The notes beneath the pieces were generated by a model. It saw only the letters and a list, made by a program, of their open reading frames with translations. It did no database searches and had not been told where the DNA came from. A stretch of DNA of 64,000 nt, from NCBI GenBank assembly GCA_025758045.1, contig CP107208.1, forward strand, positions 1,674,001 to 1,738,000, written 5' to 3'. Origin of the DNA: Oscillospiraceae bacterium (GTDB lineage Bacteria; Bacillota; Clostridia; Oscillospirales; Ruminococcaceae). Position numbers and translations under genes: made by a program. Of this stretch, positions 7,386 to 15,358 are shown piece after piece (within the stretch, counting starts at the first letter, position 1; each line of letters starts with the position of its first letter).

Positions 7386-8378
7386 TCAAGCGCTGGCATC
7401 GCTCTCGTTTTCGGGCGGTGTGGGGCAGGGGACACGGCGCAGTTCGGTGGGGCGGCAGCCGGTATGACGGCGGAAGGCTGCCGCAAAGCGGCTGGGGTCC
7501 TCGTACCCCACGCGGTGGGCAATCTCGGCCACCGGAAGGTCGCTGCTGCGCAACAAATTGGCGGCGGTGTCCATCCGCAGCCTCCGCAGATAGCTGGCCA
7601 CTGGTACGCCGTACAGCGCCTTAAAGCAGATCTTCAGCGAGCTTTGGGACAGGTGGAACCGCGCGGCCAGCTCGGCCAGCGTGATGTGGCTGCCCTGGTT
7701 GGCCAGCAGGTAATCGTGGGCCTGGCGGGTGTGCTCCAGCTGCAGGCGGTCAAAGTAGGGTGTGGGCGGTGTTTCCACTTCGGTGTAGCGGCTCACCAAC
7801 TCATCCCAACAGTTCATAGCGGCGGCCACGACCTGTGGATCATACATTACACCGCTGTTTTTCTCGATTTCATGGTGGCAGACCGTTGCGGTCATGGCCG
7901 GGCGGTAGCTGCGGTTGCTCATCATGGCGTCGATGGAATCCGCCACCGCGATGATGCGCGCCCCCAGCGGAATGGCGGTCCCGGCCAGCTGGTCCGGGTA
8001 GCCGCGGCCGTCCCACCGCTCGTGATGGTGCCGCACGATGAGCGCCACCCGCTGGAACTGGGGCACCTTGCGAAGGATGTCGTACCCCGTCACGGGGCAG
8101 CGGCGCATCTCCTCCCACTCGGCGTCGGTCAGCGGCCCGGCTTTGCGCAGCACGGCGTCGGACATCGAAATTTTGCCGATGTCATGGGCGAAAGCGGCAA
8201 CCTGCACCGTGGTGGTGTCGTCCTCGCTCAAGTGCAGGACCCGGGCCAGCACCACCGCCATAGCGGCCACCCGGTCGGAATGGTGGGCAGTGTAGACATC
8301 CCGTGCGTCCACGGCGGCAACGATGCTCTGGATCAGATCGCGGCAGGTCAGCAGAGAAGAACTTACAGGCTCCGTCAT
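7386..8378 (-). CDS. HD-GYP-type domain fused to AraC-family DNA-binding domain
   Basis: A 330-residue fusion. Residues ~10-180 form an HD-GYP-type phosphohydrolase domain: DVYTAHHSDRVA, HDIGKI, HHERWDGRGYP and ADSIDAMMSNRSYRPA. The GYP triplet is intact, which suggests cyclic-di-nucleotide hydrolysis or sensing. Residues ~215-320 form an AraC/XylS double helix-turn-helix (LAELAARFHLSQSSLKICFK, then IAHRVGYEDPSRFAAAFRRHTG). It may couple a nucleotide signal to transcription. Start ATG 8378 has AAAGGAGG with eight-base spacing; an in-frame GTG upstream overlaps that site and is less likely. Target genes unknown. Confidence 0.88.
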   Translation of the reverse strand: MTEPVSSSLLTCRDLIQSIVAAVDARDVYTAHHSDRVAAMAVVLARVLHLSEDDTTTVQVAAFAHDIGKISMSDAVLRKAGPLTDAEWEEMRRCPVTGYDILRKVPQFQRVALIVRHHHERWDGRGYPDQLAGTAIPLGARIIAVADSIDAMMSNRSYRPAMTATVCHHEIEKNSGVMYDPQVVAAAMNCWDELVSRYTEVETPPTPYFDRLQLEHTRQAHDYLLANQGSHITLAELAARFHLSQSSLKICFKALYGVPVASYLRRLRMDTAANLLRSSDLPVAEIAHRVGYEDPSRFAAAFRRHTGCRPTELRRVPCPTPPENESDASA

Positions 8379-8468
8379 GGAACGCACCTCCTTTTATAAT
8401 TTACACCGCAAACCCCGGTTGGCGGATAGGGCGGAAAGATTCACAAATCCTAACAGTTAGCGTAGACT

Positions 8469-8497
8469 ATCTTACCGCCTTTAGGGCGAAATGTCAA
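8469..8497 (-). promoter_or_regulatory. Promoter for the HD-GYP/AraC gene
   Basis: Minus strand TTGACA (8492-8497), a 17-base spacer and TAAGAT (8469-8474). The spacer carries an inverted repeat CGCC-CTAAA-GGCG that could be an operator. Confidence 0.75.
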
Positions 8498-8599
8498 GTG
8501 CACGGCCGCCCAAAAACCGCCCTGCTGCCAGAAAACATGTCAAACGGGCAGGAATAAGACCGATTGTGAATTTATTTTGGGCAAAAACCTGTTATCTTA

Positions 8600-8653
8600 T
8601 TGACAAAGCACCCCTGTACATGGTATCGTATCGCTGGTTAGCAAAAGCTAACC
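8600..8653 (+). promoter_or_regulatory. Promoter and leader hairpin of eno
   Basis: TTGACA (8600-8605), 18-base spacer, TATCGT (8624-8629). A perfect hairpin GGTTAGC-AAAA-GCTAACC (8636-8653) sits at the predicted transcript 5' end and could stabilise the mRNA. A similar GGTTAG/CTAACC hairpin starts the candidate RNA at 13960. Confidence 0.7.
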
Positions 8654-8752
8654 AAAAGCGCGCCCACATGCCTGCGCATGGGCATGTTTGCACGGCACTT
8701 CACCCATACTATCCCTGTTCAATATTGTTATAGATAGAAAGGAACGTGCACC

Positions 8753-10048
8753 ATGAGTTATCTGGAAATTGAAAAGGTCATCGGCCGTGAGATCATCGAC
8801 TCCCGCGGCAACCCCACTGTCGAAGCCGAGGTCTGGCTGGCTGACGGCACCATCGGCCGCGGCGCTGCCCCCAGCGGCGCTTCCACCGGCGAGTTCGAGG
8901 CCCTGGAGCTGCGCGACGGCGACAAGAGCCGTTTCGGCGGCAAGGGCGTCAGCAAGGCTGTCGAGAACATCAACACCACCATCAACGAGGTGCTGGTCGG
9001 CCTGGATGCCGCTGACATCAATGCGGTCGACGCTGCCATGCTGAAGGCTGACGGCACCAAGGATAAGTCCAACCTGGGTGCCAACGCCATCCTGGCGGTC
9101 TCCATCGCTGCGGCCCGTGCTGCTGCCACCTCTCTGGACATTCCCCTGTACCGCTTCCTGGGCGGCGTTTCCGGCAACAAGCTGCCCGTCCCCATGATGA
9201 ATATCCTCAACGGCGGCGCCCATGCAGCCAACACTGTTGACGTGCAGGAATTCATGATCATGCCCGCCGGCGCCCCCAGCTTCAAAGAAGGCCTGCGCTG
9301 GTGCACCGAGGTCTTCCACGCCCTGCAGGCTCTGCTGAAGAGCAAGGGTCTGGCTACCTCCGTTGGCGATGAGGGCGGCTTCGCTCCTGACCTGGCCAGC
9401 GATGAGGAGGCGATCCAGTATATCCTCGAGGCCATCGAGAAGGCCGGCTATGTGCCCGGCAAGGACTTCGTCCTGGCCATGGATGCCGCTTCCAGCGAGT
9501 GGAAGGGCAGTAAGAAGGGCGAGTATAAACTGCCCAAGTGCGGCAAGGTCTTTACCAGCGAGGAGCTGGTCGAGCACTGGAAGCAGCTGGTCGAGAAGTA
9601 TCCCATTTACTCCATCGAGGACGGCCTGGATGAAGAGGATTGGGAAGGCTGGCAGTATATGACCAAGGAGCTGGGCGGCAAGGTCCAGCTGGTGGGCGAC
9701 GACCTGTTCGTCACCAACACCGAGCGCCTGTCCAAGGGCATCAGCCTGGGCTGCGGCAACTCCATCCTGATCAAGCTGAACCAGATTGGCTCTGTCTCTG
9801 AGACGCTGGAGGCCATTAAGATGGCCCACAAGGCTGGCTACACCGCCATTGCTTCTCACCGTTCCGGCGAGACTGAGGACACCACCATTGCTGACCTGGC
9901 CGTTGCCCTGAACACCTGCCAGATCAAGACCGGTGCCCCCAGCCGCAGCGAGCGCGTTGCCAAGTATAACCAGCTGCTCCGCATCGAGGAAGAACTCGGC
10001 GGTGCTGCCCAGTACCCCGGCTTCGGCGCCTTCAACATCAAGCGCTGA
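8753..10048 (+). CDS. eno: Enolase
   Basis: A 431-residue protein, the usual bacterial length. It converts 2-phosphoglycerate to phosphoenolpyruvate in glycolysis, in the cytoplasm. Signature segments run the full length: IIDSRGNPTVE at the N terminus, PSGASTGEFEALELRDGD, the catalytic-loop region NGGAHA, DEGGFAPDL, SIEDGLDEEDW, GDDLFVTN, the catalytic-Lys strand ILIKLNQIGS, and the signature SHRSGETED. Codon use is strongly biased toward C/G-ending codons, as expected for a highly expressed gene. AGAAAGGAA precedes the ATG. It is the only gene between its promoter and the pfl promoter. Confidence 0.99.
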   Translation: MSYLEIEKVIGREIIDSRGNPTVEAEVWLADGTIGRGAAPSGASTGEFEALELRDGDKSRFGGKGVSKAVENINTTINEVLVGLDAADINAVDAAMLKADGTKDKSNLGANAILAVSIAAARAAATSLDIPLYRFLGGVSGNKLPVPMMNILNGGAHAANTVDVQEFMIMPAGAPSFKEGLRWCTEVFHALQALLKSKGLATSVGDEGGFAPDLASDEEAIQYILEAIEKAGYVPGKDFVLAMDAASSEWKGSKKGEYKLPKCGKVFTSEELVEHWKQLVEKYPIYSIEDGLDEEDWEGWQYMTKELGGKVQLVGDDLFVTNTERLSKGISLGCGNSILIKLNQIGSVSETLEAIKMAHKAGYTAIASHRSGETEDTTIADLAVALNTCQIKTGAPSRSERVAKYNQLLRIEEELGGAAQYPGFGAFNIKR

Positions 10049-10184
10049 TTTCCGCGTAAAGCCCCCCCTCTGGGAGGGAGCTAAAAAAGTTAAAAATGTT
10101 GCCTGGACAACATACTAAATCCTTATCTTTTGGTATGATATACCTGCCGGGTGGGAAAATCCATCCGGGTACACAATTTTCCAG

Positions 10185-10214
10185 TTGCACAGCATACCAT
10201 CCATAGTGTATAAT
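10185..10214 (+). promoter_or_regulatory. pflB promoter
   Basis: TTGCAC (10185-10190), 18-base spacer, consensus TATAAT (10209-10214). An imperfect hairpin (CCGGGTGG/CCATCCGG, about 10147-10168) lies upstream. Confidence 0.75.
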
Positions 10215-10266
10215 GCTACTGGTAAAGCATATATCTGGTATTCCTGATTTTAAAAAGAGGTGCAAT

Positions 10267-12519
10267 ATGACAGATTTCAAACAGTGGGAAGGCTTTGAAG
10301 GCCGTATCTGGAAAGAGGAAGTCAACACCCGCGACTTCATCCAGAAGAACTACACCCCCTACGACGGTGACGAAAGCTTCCTGGCTGGCCCCACCGATGC
10401 TACCAACAAGCTGTGGGGCGCCCTGCAGAAGCTGCAGAAGGAAGAGCGTGCCAAGGGCGGCGTGCTGGACATGGAGACAGAAGTCGTCTCCGGCCTGACC
10501 GCATACGGCCCCGGCTACATCGACCCCGAGCTGAAGGATCTTGAAAAGGTCGTCGGCCTGCAGACCGATAAGCCCCTGAAGCGTGCTTTCATGCCCTACG
10601 GCGGTATCAAGATGGCTGAGCAGGCCTGCACGACCTATGGCTATCAGCCCAGCGAAAAGCTGCACGAGATCTTTACCAAGTACACCCGTACCCATAACCA
10701 GGCTGTGTTTGATGCCTACACCCCCGAGATGAAGAAGGCCCGCCACAGCCACATCGTCACCGGCCTGCCCGATACCTACGGCCGCGGCCGTATCGTCGGC
10801 GACTACCGCCGTGTGGCCCTGTACGGTATCGATTACCTCATCAAAGCCAAGCAGAACGACTTCGCCAACTGCGGCGACGGCACTATGACCGAGGAGATTG
10901 TCCGTCTGCGCGAGGAGATCGCCCTGCAGATCAACGCCCTCAAGGGCATGAAGGAGATGGCTGCCTCCTACGGCTACGACATCTCTGAGCCTGCTGCCAA
11001 CGCAAAAGAGGCTGCCCAGTGGCTGTACTTCGGCTACCTGGCCGCTATCAAGACACAGAACGGCGCTGCCATGTCTGTCGGCCGCGTTTCCACCTTCCTG
11101 GACATCTACATCCAGCGCGATCTGGACAACGGCACCCTGACCGAGACCGAGGCCCAGGAGCTGATCGACCACATGGTCATGAAGTTCCGTATGGTCAAGT
11201 TCGCCCGTATCCCCAGCTACAACCAGCTGTTCAGCGGCGACCCCGTCTGGGCCACCCTGGAAGTTGGCGGCATCGGCATGGACGGCCGCTCCATGGTCAC
11301 CAAGAACGACTTCCGTTTTCTGCACACCCTGGAGAACATGGGCCCCGCTCCGGAGCCGAACATGACGGTTCTGTACTCCTCCGCTCTGCCCAAGACCTTC
11401 AAGGATTACGCCTCCAAGATCTCCATCAGCACCTCTTCCGTCCAGTACGAGAACGACGATGTGATGAAGCCCGTCTGGGGCGATGACTACTCCATCTGCT
11501 GTTGCGTGTCTGCTACCCAGACCGGCAAGGAGATGCAGTTCTTCGGCGCCCGCGCCAACCTGGCCAAGTGCCTGCTGTACGCCATCAACGGCGGCGTGGA
11601 CGAGAAGCTGGGCGAGCAGGTCGGCCCCGCTTACGCCCCCATCACTGCCGAATATCTGGATTACAATGAGGTCATGGCCAAGTATGATGTCATGATGGAC
11701 TGGCTGGCCGGCCTGTACGTCAACATCCTGAACCTGATCCAGTATATGCACGACAAGTACTACTACGAAGCCGCCGAGATGGCCCTCATCGATACCGATG
11801 TCCGCCGCACTTTTGCCACCGGCATCGCAGGCTTCAGCCATGTGGTCGACTCTCTGTCCGCCATCAAGTACGCCAAGGTCAAGTGCATCCGCAATGAGCA
11901 GGGCCTTGTCACCGATTACGAGATCGAGGGAGATTTCCCGAAGTACGGCAACGATGATGACCGCGCCGATGACATCGCCGTTGAGCTGCTGCGCAGCTTC
12001 CTGGAGAAGATCAAGCGCCGCCACACCTACCGCAACTCCGAGCCCACCACCTCGATCCTGACCATCACCTCCAACGTTGTCTACGGCAAGGCCACCGGCG
12101 CTATGCCCGATGGCCGCAAGGCTTACACCCCGTTTGCCCCCGGCGGCAACCCGTCCTATGGTGCCGAGACCCACGGCCTGCTGGCATCCCTGAACTCCGT
12201 TGCCAAGCTGCCCTATCACTGGGCACTGGACGGTATCTCCAACACCCAGACCATCAACCCCGATGCCCTGGGCCACAGCGAGGGTGAGCGTATCAACAAC
12301 CTGGTGCAGGTCATGGACGGCTACTTTGACCAAGGCGCCCATCACCTGAACGTCAACGTCTTTGGCACCGAGAAGCTGATCGACGCTATGGAGCACCCGG
12401 AGAAGGAAGAGTACGCCAACTTCACCATCCGTGTTTCCGGTTACGCCGTTAAGTTCATCGACCTGACCAAGGAACAGCAGCTGGACGTCATCGCCCGTAC
12501 CTGCCACAAGGTGCTGTAA
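10267..12519 (+). CDS. pflB: Pyruvate formate-lyase (formate C-acetyltransferase)
   Basis: A 750-residue glycyl-radical enzyme that converts pyruvate and CoA to acetyl-CoA and formate. The adjacent active-site cysteines sit in YSICCCVSATQTG (about residues 408-412), with a third Cys directly before the pair. The glycyl-radical loop is IRVSGYAVKF near the C terminus. Length and the start MTDFKQWEGFEGRIW match PflB. The ATG at 10267 is preceded by AGAGGTG; an upstream in-frame extension would overlap the promoter. The activase follows at 12759 behind two terminators and a possible separate promoter. The enzyme is oxygen-sensitive, consistent with strict anaerobiosis. Confidence 0.98.
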   Translation: MTDFKQWEGFEGRIWKEEVNTRDFIQKNYTPYDGDESFLAGPTDATNKLWGALQKLQKEERAKGGVLDMETEVVSGLTAYGPGYIDPELKDLEKVVGLQTDKPLKRAFMPYGGIKMAEQACTTYGYQPSEKLHEIFTKYTRTHNQAVFDAYTPEMKKARHSHIVTGLPDTYGRGRIVGDYRRVALYGIDYLIKAKQNDFANCGDGTMTEEIVRLREEIALQINALKGMKEMAASYGYDISEPAANAKEAAQWLYFGYLAAIKTQNGAAMSVGRVSTFLDIYIQRDLDNGTLTETEAQELIDHMVMKFRMVKFARIPSYNQLFSGDPVWATLEVGGIGMDGRSMVTKNDFRFLHTLENMGPAPEPNMTVLYSSALPKTFKDYASKISISTSSVQYENDDVMKPVWGDDYSICCCVSATQTGKEMQFFGARANLAKCLLYAINGGVDEKLGEQVGPAYAPITAEYLDYNEVMAKYDVMMDWLAGLYVNILNLIQYMHDKYYYEAAEMALIDTDVRRTFATGIAGFSHVVDSLSAIKYAKVKCIRNEQGLVTDYEIEGDFPKYGNDDDRADDIAVELLRSFLEKIKRRHTYRNSEPTTSILTITSNVVYGKATGAMPDGRKAYTPFAPGGNPSYGAETHGLLASLNSVAKLPYHWALDGISNTQTINPDALGHSEGERINNLVQVMDGYFDQGAHHLNVNVFGTEKLIDAMEHPEKEEYANFTIRVSGYAVKFIDLTKEQQLDVIARTCHKVL

Positions 12520-12527
12520 GTCCTACG

Positions 12528-12569
12528 GGAGTTTTTCCACCTTTTTTGCAAAAAAGGCGGAAAAACTCC
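12528..12569 (+). terminator. First terminator-like hairpin after pflB
   Basis: Long stem GGAGTTTTTCC...GGAAAAACTCC, with TTTTTT/AAAAAA continuing into the loop. The following sequence is A-rich rather than T-rich, so termination may be weak, or strongest on the opposite strand. Confidence 0.6.
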
Positions 12570-12593
12570 AAACAAAAAATAAAATAGCAAAAG

Positions 12594-12622
12594 GGCCTGT
12601 GGCTGTAGCTGCAGGCCTTTTT
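12594..12622 (+). terminator. Second terminator after pflB
   Basis: GGCCTG (12594-12599) / CAGGCC (12612-12617) followed by TTTTTAT. Confidence 0.8.
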
Positions 12623-12625
12623 ATA

Positions 12626-12634
12626 TGGTATACT
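12626..12634 (+). promoter_or_regulatory. Possible extended -10 promoter for pflA
   Basis: TGG-TATACT (TATACT at 12629-12634) right behind the terminator; no clear -35. Confidence 0.45.
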
Positions 12635-12656
12635 AATAGGCAACCTACATACTTCT

Positions 12657-12703
12657 GGCCCCCTCTGGGAGGGCTCCCGCGAAGCGGGTGGGGGAGAGAG
12701 CCC
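12657..12703 (+). repeat. Palindromic CCTCTGGGAGGG-type repeat
   Basis: Contains GGCCCCCTCTGGGAGGGCTCC, CCGC/GCGG and GGGGGAGAGAGCC. Related copies lie at 21013, 25349 and 41449. Non-coding, in the pflA leader. Confidence 0.6.
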
Positions 12704-12758
12704 TGGTTTATATGCCGCTTTCTCCGACGCACCAATACAAAAACAACGGAGGCAACCT

Positions 12759-13520
12759 ATGTCCGAAACTTTGGGCTACATCCATTCTGTCGAAACCTTT
12801 GGCCTGGTCGATGGGCCGGGCGTGCGGTATATTATCTTTATGCAGGGCTGCGCCATGCGCTGCCAGTACTGCCATAACCCCGAGACCTGGGCCTTTACCC
12901 AGGACACCGCCAAGACCCCGCAGGAGGCCTTCTCGGCCGCCTACCGCTACCGCAACTATTGGCGCAACAACGGCGGCATCACCATCAGCGGCGGCGAGCC
13001 CCTGCGCCAGCTGGATTTCGTCAGCGAGGTGTTCCGCCTGGCCCACGCCAAAAAGGTGCAGACCGCCCTGGACACCAGCGCCCAGCCCTTCGCGCCCGAT
13101 GACGCCGAATGGATGGCCCGCTTTGACAAGCTGCTGGCCAACACCGACCTGGTGATCTTGGATTTAAAGGAGATCGACGACGAAAAGCACAAAAAGCTGA
13201 CCGGCCACACAAATAAAAACATTCTGGCTATGGCGCAGTATGTGGCCTCCAAAGGCGTGGACCTCTGGATCCGCCACGTGCTGGTTCCCGGCCTGACCGA
13301 TGACACCGACGGCCTGCGCCGGCTGGATAGCTTTATAAAGTCACTGCCCACCGTGCGCCGCGTCGAGGTTTTGCCTTACCACACACTGGGGCTTTTCAAG
13401 TGGCAGAACCTGGGTATCCCGTACCCTCTGGACGGCGTGCGCGTGCCCACTGCCGAGGAAGTAGCTGCCGCCGAAGCCCTGCTGCACGTAAAAGACTACC
13501 CCGACGCCCCGAAAGAGTAA
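12759..13520 (+). CDS. pflA: Pyruvate formate-lyase activating enzyme
   Basis: A 253-residue radical-SAM enzyme that installs the glycyl radical on PflB. The cluster motif CAMRCQYC (CxxxCxxC) is at about residues 31-38 within FMQGC...CHNPETW, followed by the SAM-binding ISGGEPLRQ at about 74-82. The C-terminal part (VLPYHTLGLFKWQNLGIPYPLDG) is characteristic of PflA. It lies 239 bp downstream of pflB. The MITE-like repeat copy B begins right after its TAA stop. Confidence 0.97.
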   Translation: MSETLGYIHSVETFGLVDGPGVRYIIFMQGCAMRCQYCHNPETWAFTQDTAKTPQEAFSAAYRYRNYWRNNGGITISGGEPLRQLDFVSEVFRLAHAKKVQTALDTSAQPFAPDDAEWMARFDKLLANTDLVILDLKEIDDEKHKKLTGHTNKNILAMAQYVASKGVDLWIRHVLVPGLTDDTDGLRRLDSFIKSLPTVRRVEVLPYHTLGLFKWQNLGIPYPLDGVRVPTAEEVAAAEALLHVKDYPDAPKE

Positions 13521-13694
13521 GGGCAACACCGCACAATTCCCGCTTTACAGCTTAAGCACCGCTGCTGCGGCTGCGAAGCACAATCTGCGTCGCAAAAATG
13601 CTCGATAATACATCCAGTATTATCTGCGCTTTTTGCTTAGCAGCTTGTACTTCTCGCTCGCCGCATCGGCACTTAGAATTATGCGGTGTTGCCT
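13521..13694 (-). repeat. MITE-like foldback repeat, copy B (174 bp, reversed)
   Basis: Ends GGGCAACACCGCACAATTCCC and AATTATGCGGTGTTGCCT form inverted repeats. Flanked by AA on both sides, the left AA being part of the pflA stop codon. Same length as copy A, opposite orientation. Confidence 0.85.
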
Positions 13695-13767
13695 AAGAAT
13701 AGATGAAATTCTTTTGCAGAGCAGGGACGAACATGGTTCGCCCGCCTCTTAATTGCCGCCGCATGTA

Positions 13768-13795
13768 TGTAGGGGCCGATGCTTGCATCGGCCCG
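13768..13795 (+). repeat. Small palindromic repeat
   Basis: TGTAGGGGCCGATGC-TT-GCATCGGCCC, a copy of the family at 4713 and 16624. The rest of 13695-13923 shows no gene. Confidence 0.6.
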
Positions 13796-13923
13796 CAGGC
13801 GCTCCGACAAATGCCTTTTTGTCAGGTTTGACACAACAAATAACGTTACAATGACAAAAAATCAAACACTTTTCTACACGGAAAAAATCCTACAAAAATA
13901 CAGGAATTATTTTGGAAAAACGC

Positions 13924-13952
13924 TTGACATTAAGGCTTTGGTATGGTAAAGT
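13924..13952 (+). promoter_or_regulatory. Promoter of the candidate small RNA
   Basis: Consensus TTGACA (13924-13929), 17-base spacer, TAAAGT (13947-13952), with no protein gene downstream on this strand. Confidence 0.8.
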
Positions 13953-13959
13953 ATAACCG

Positions 13960-14142
13960 TGGTTAGCGGATACTAACCATAACCAATCTCGAACCCCATC
14001 GGCCTATTGCCTCACCGGTGCGGTTCCTGCCAATAACAGGCTGCGCCTCCGTTATGGCGTTTTGCTCTGCGCCTTTTTTAGCGGTCTGCTTATTGCGTTA
14101 CGCCCGCATCGTTTACTGCTCCAAACGATGCGGGATTTTTTT
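13960..14142 (+). ncRNA. Candidate small structured RNA (~183 nt)
   Basis: Bounded by a near-consensus promoter and a strong intrinsic terminator, with no ribosome site or open frame of note. Visible helices: GGTTAG/CTAACC at the 5' end (about 13961-13978), an arm pairing GCC-TATTG (around 14002-14010) with CAATA...GGC (around 14033-14045) that encloses CACCGGTG, and GGCG/CGCC around 14057-14074. The size suggests a regulatory RNA of the 6S-like range, but the long 6S closing stem with central bubble is not evident. No known class assigned. Confidence 0.6.
14103..14142 (+). terminator. Terminator of the candidate small RNA
   Basis: Perfect 12-bp stem CCCGCATCGTTT (14103-14114) / AAACGATGCGGG (14123-14134), then ATTTTTTT. 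Confidence 0.92.
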
Positions 14143-14250
14143 ATGCCTTGCTAAGGCCCCGTTCAAAATAAAAGCAAGCGGGTACGGTTTCTTTTCCGCA
14201 ACGGGTAGTTGCAACTATGCGTTGTGTGTGATTTTTCTCATAATTGGTAC

Positions 14251-14298
14251 AAAAAACAGGGTCAATACACATTACATCGTGCATCGACCCTGTTTTTT
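14251..14298 (-). terminator. Terminator of the glycosyltransferase operon
   Basis: Minus strand AAAAACAGGGTC/GACCCTGTTTTTT around a 22-base loop, directly overlapping the stop of the last glycosyltransferase gene. The stretch 14143-14250 between it and the small RNA holds nothing I recognise. Confidence 0.85.
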
Positions 14299-15358
14299 AA
14301 TCTCGTTTCATTTTGCCCAGCAGTAAATAATACCCGGCCCAATCCAGCTTGCCGTACAGGGGGGCATTGGCGCGCCGGGCTTCGTCCACACGGCACACAA
14401 GGCCCACGTTACGCCAGCGGCAGGGCAGGTAATAGGCGCTGTAGCAGTGCTCGATCTTCATCCGCTCCAGCAGCGCCCGCAGCCAGGGACTGCGCAGCGC
14501 GGCCTCGGCCTTGTAGCCTTTCAGCCGTTGGGTGGGGGAGGGATCGCGCCGCATGATGTCGGCCACGCCCTCGGCAAACACCTGCAATTCGGCGCGGTGT
14601 AAGGGGCGCATGTCCTCGGCCGGGCAGGCGGCGGCATGGCAGGCGGCGTTCAGCTTGGCAAAGTGTTTCGGCCAAATGTCGCAGTAGTTGGCGTGGTACC
14701 GCGTCGAGAGCGTCCCGCCGCGGCTGCAATCATAAAAAGTCAGGGGGCTGGTCATTACCCGGTAGCCGAACTCCGGCATCGTCTGCCCCAGCAGGGCGAT
14801 GTAATCCAGCACAAACTGCAGGTCCTCGCCTAAGGTGTACTGCACATCAAACTGCAGTTGCTTGGCCAGGTCGGCCCGGTACAGCTTGTTCCAGGGCATA
14901 GCCAGCAGGCAGTCCAGCCACAACCGGGCAAGGCCTGCCTGGGGGCGCGGCTCCGCATCGGCAGTCACGGCGGCGGGGTCTTTTGCGTCGGTGGTATAGT
15001 GCCACACCACAAAGTCCTGCGGCGCGGCGCGCTGGGCGGTCAGGGCTGCCTGCAAAGCACCGGGGCGCAGTGCATCGTCGGAATCCAAAAAGACGATAAA
15101 CTCACTGTCCGCGGCAGCCAGTCCGCTGTTGCGGGCACCCGAAACACCTAAATCGTCCTGGTGGATGACCGTCACCCGGTCGTCCTTTGTGGCCCAGGCG
15201 TCGCAGAGCGCACCGCTTTCGTCGGGGCTGCCGTCATCCACCAAAATGCAGGTCAGCCCGCCCTCCACCTGCTGGGCCAGTACGCTTTCCACGCAGCGGT
15301 CCAGAGTGGCCATGGCTTTGTATACGGGCACCACCACGCAAATAGCTGCTTTGCTCAT
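14297..15358 (-). CDS. Family 2 glycosyltransferase
   Basis: A 353-residue protein with an N-terminal GT-A domain: VVVPVYKAMATLDRCVESVL, the nucleotide-binding LVDDGSPDESG, ARNSGLAAA, and the metal-binding FLDSDDALRPG (DxD-type). The C-terminal ~200 residues are the variable acceptor region (LPWNKLYR-like segment MPWNKLYRADLAK). It transfers a sugar from a nucleotide donor to a growing glycan at the membrane; donor and acceptor unknown. Last gene of the operon, overlapping the upstream gene by ATGA, with GGAGGG before its ATG. Confidence 0.92.
   Translation of the reverse strand: MSKAAICVVVPVYKAMATLDRCVESVLAQQVEGGLTCILVDDGSPDESGALCDAWATKDDRVTVIHQDDLGVSGARNSGLAAADSEFIVFLDSDDALRPGALQAALTAQRAAPQDFVVWHYTTDAKDPAAVTADAEPRPQAGLARLWLDCLLAMPWNKLYRADLAKQLQFDVQYTLGEDLQFVLDYIALLGQTMPEFGYRVMTSPLTFYDCSRGGTLSTRYHANYCDIWPKHFAKLNAACHAAACPAEDMRPLHRAELQVFAEGVADIMRRDPSPTQRLKGYKAEAALRSPWLRALLERMKIEHCYSAYYLPCRWRNVGLVCRVDEARRANAPLYGKLDWAGYYLLLGKMKRD

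Noticed and set aside
10216..12507. Very long open frame antisense to pflB
   Set aside because: Strong codon bias of pflB leaves the opposite strand free of stops. The translated product is low-complexity (Val/Gly/Asp/Gln-rich) with no ribosome site.
13960..14142. 6S RNA assignment for the candidate sRNA
   Set aside because: The size fits, but the 5' and 3' ends do not form the long closing stem with a central bubble.
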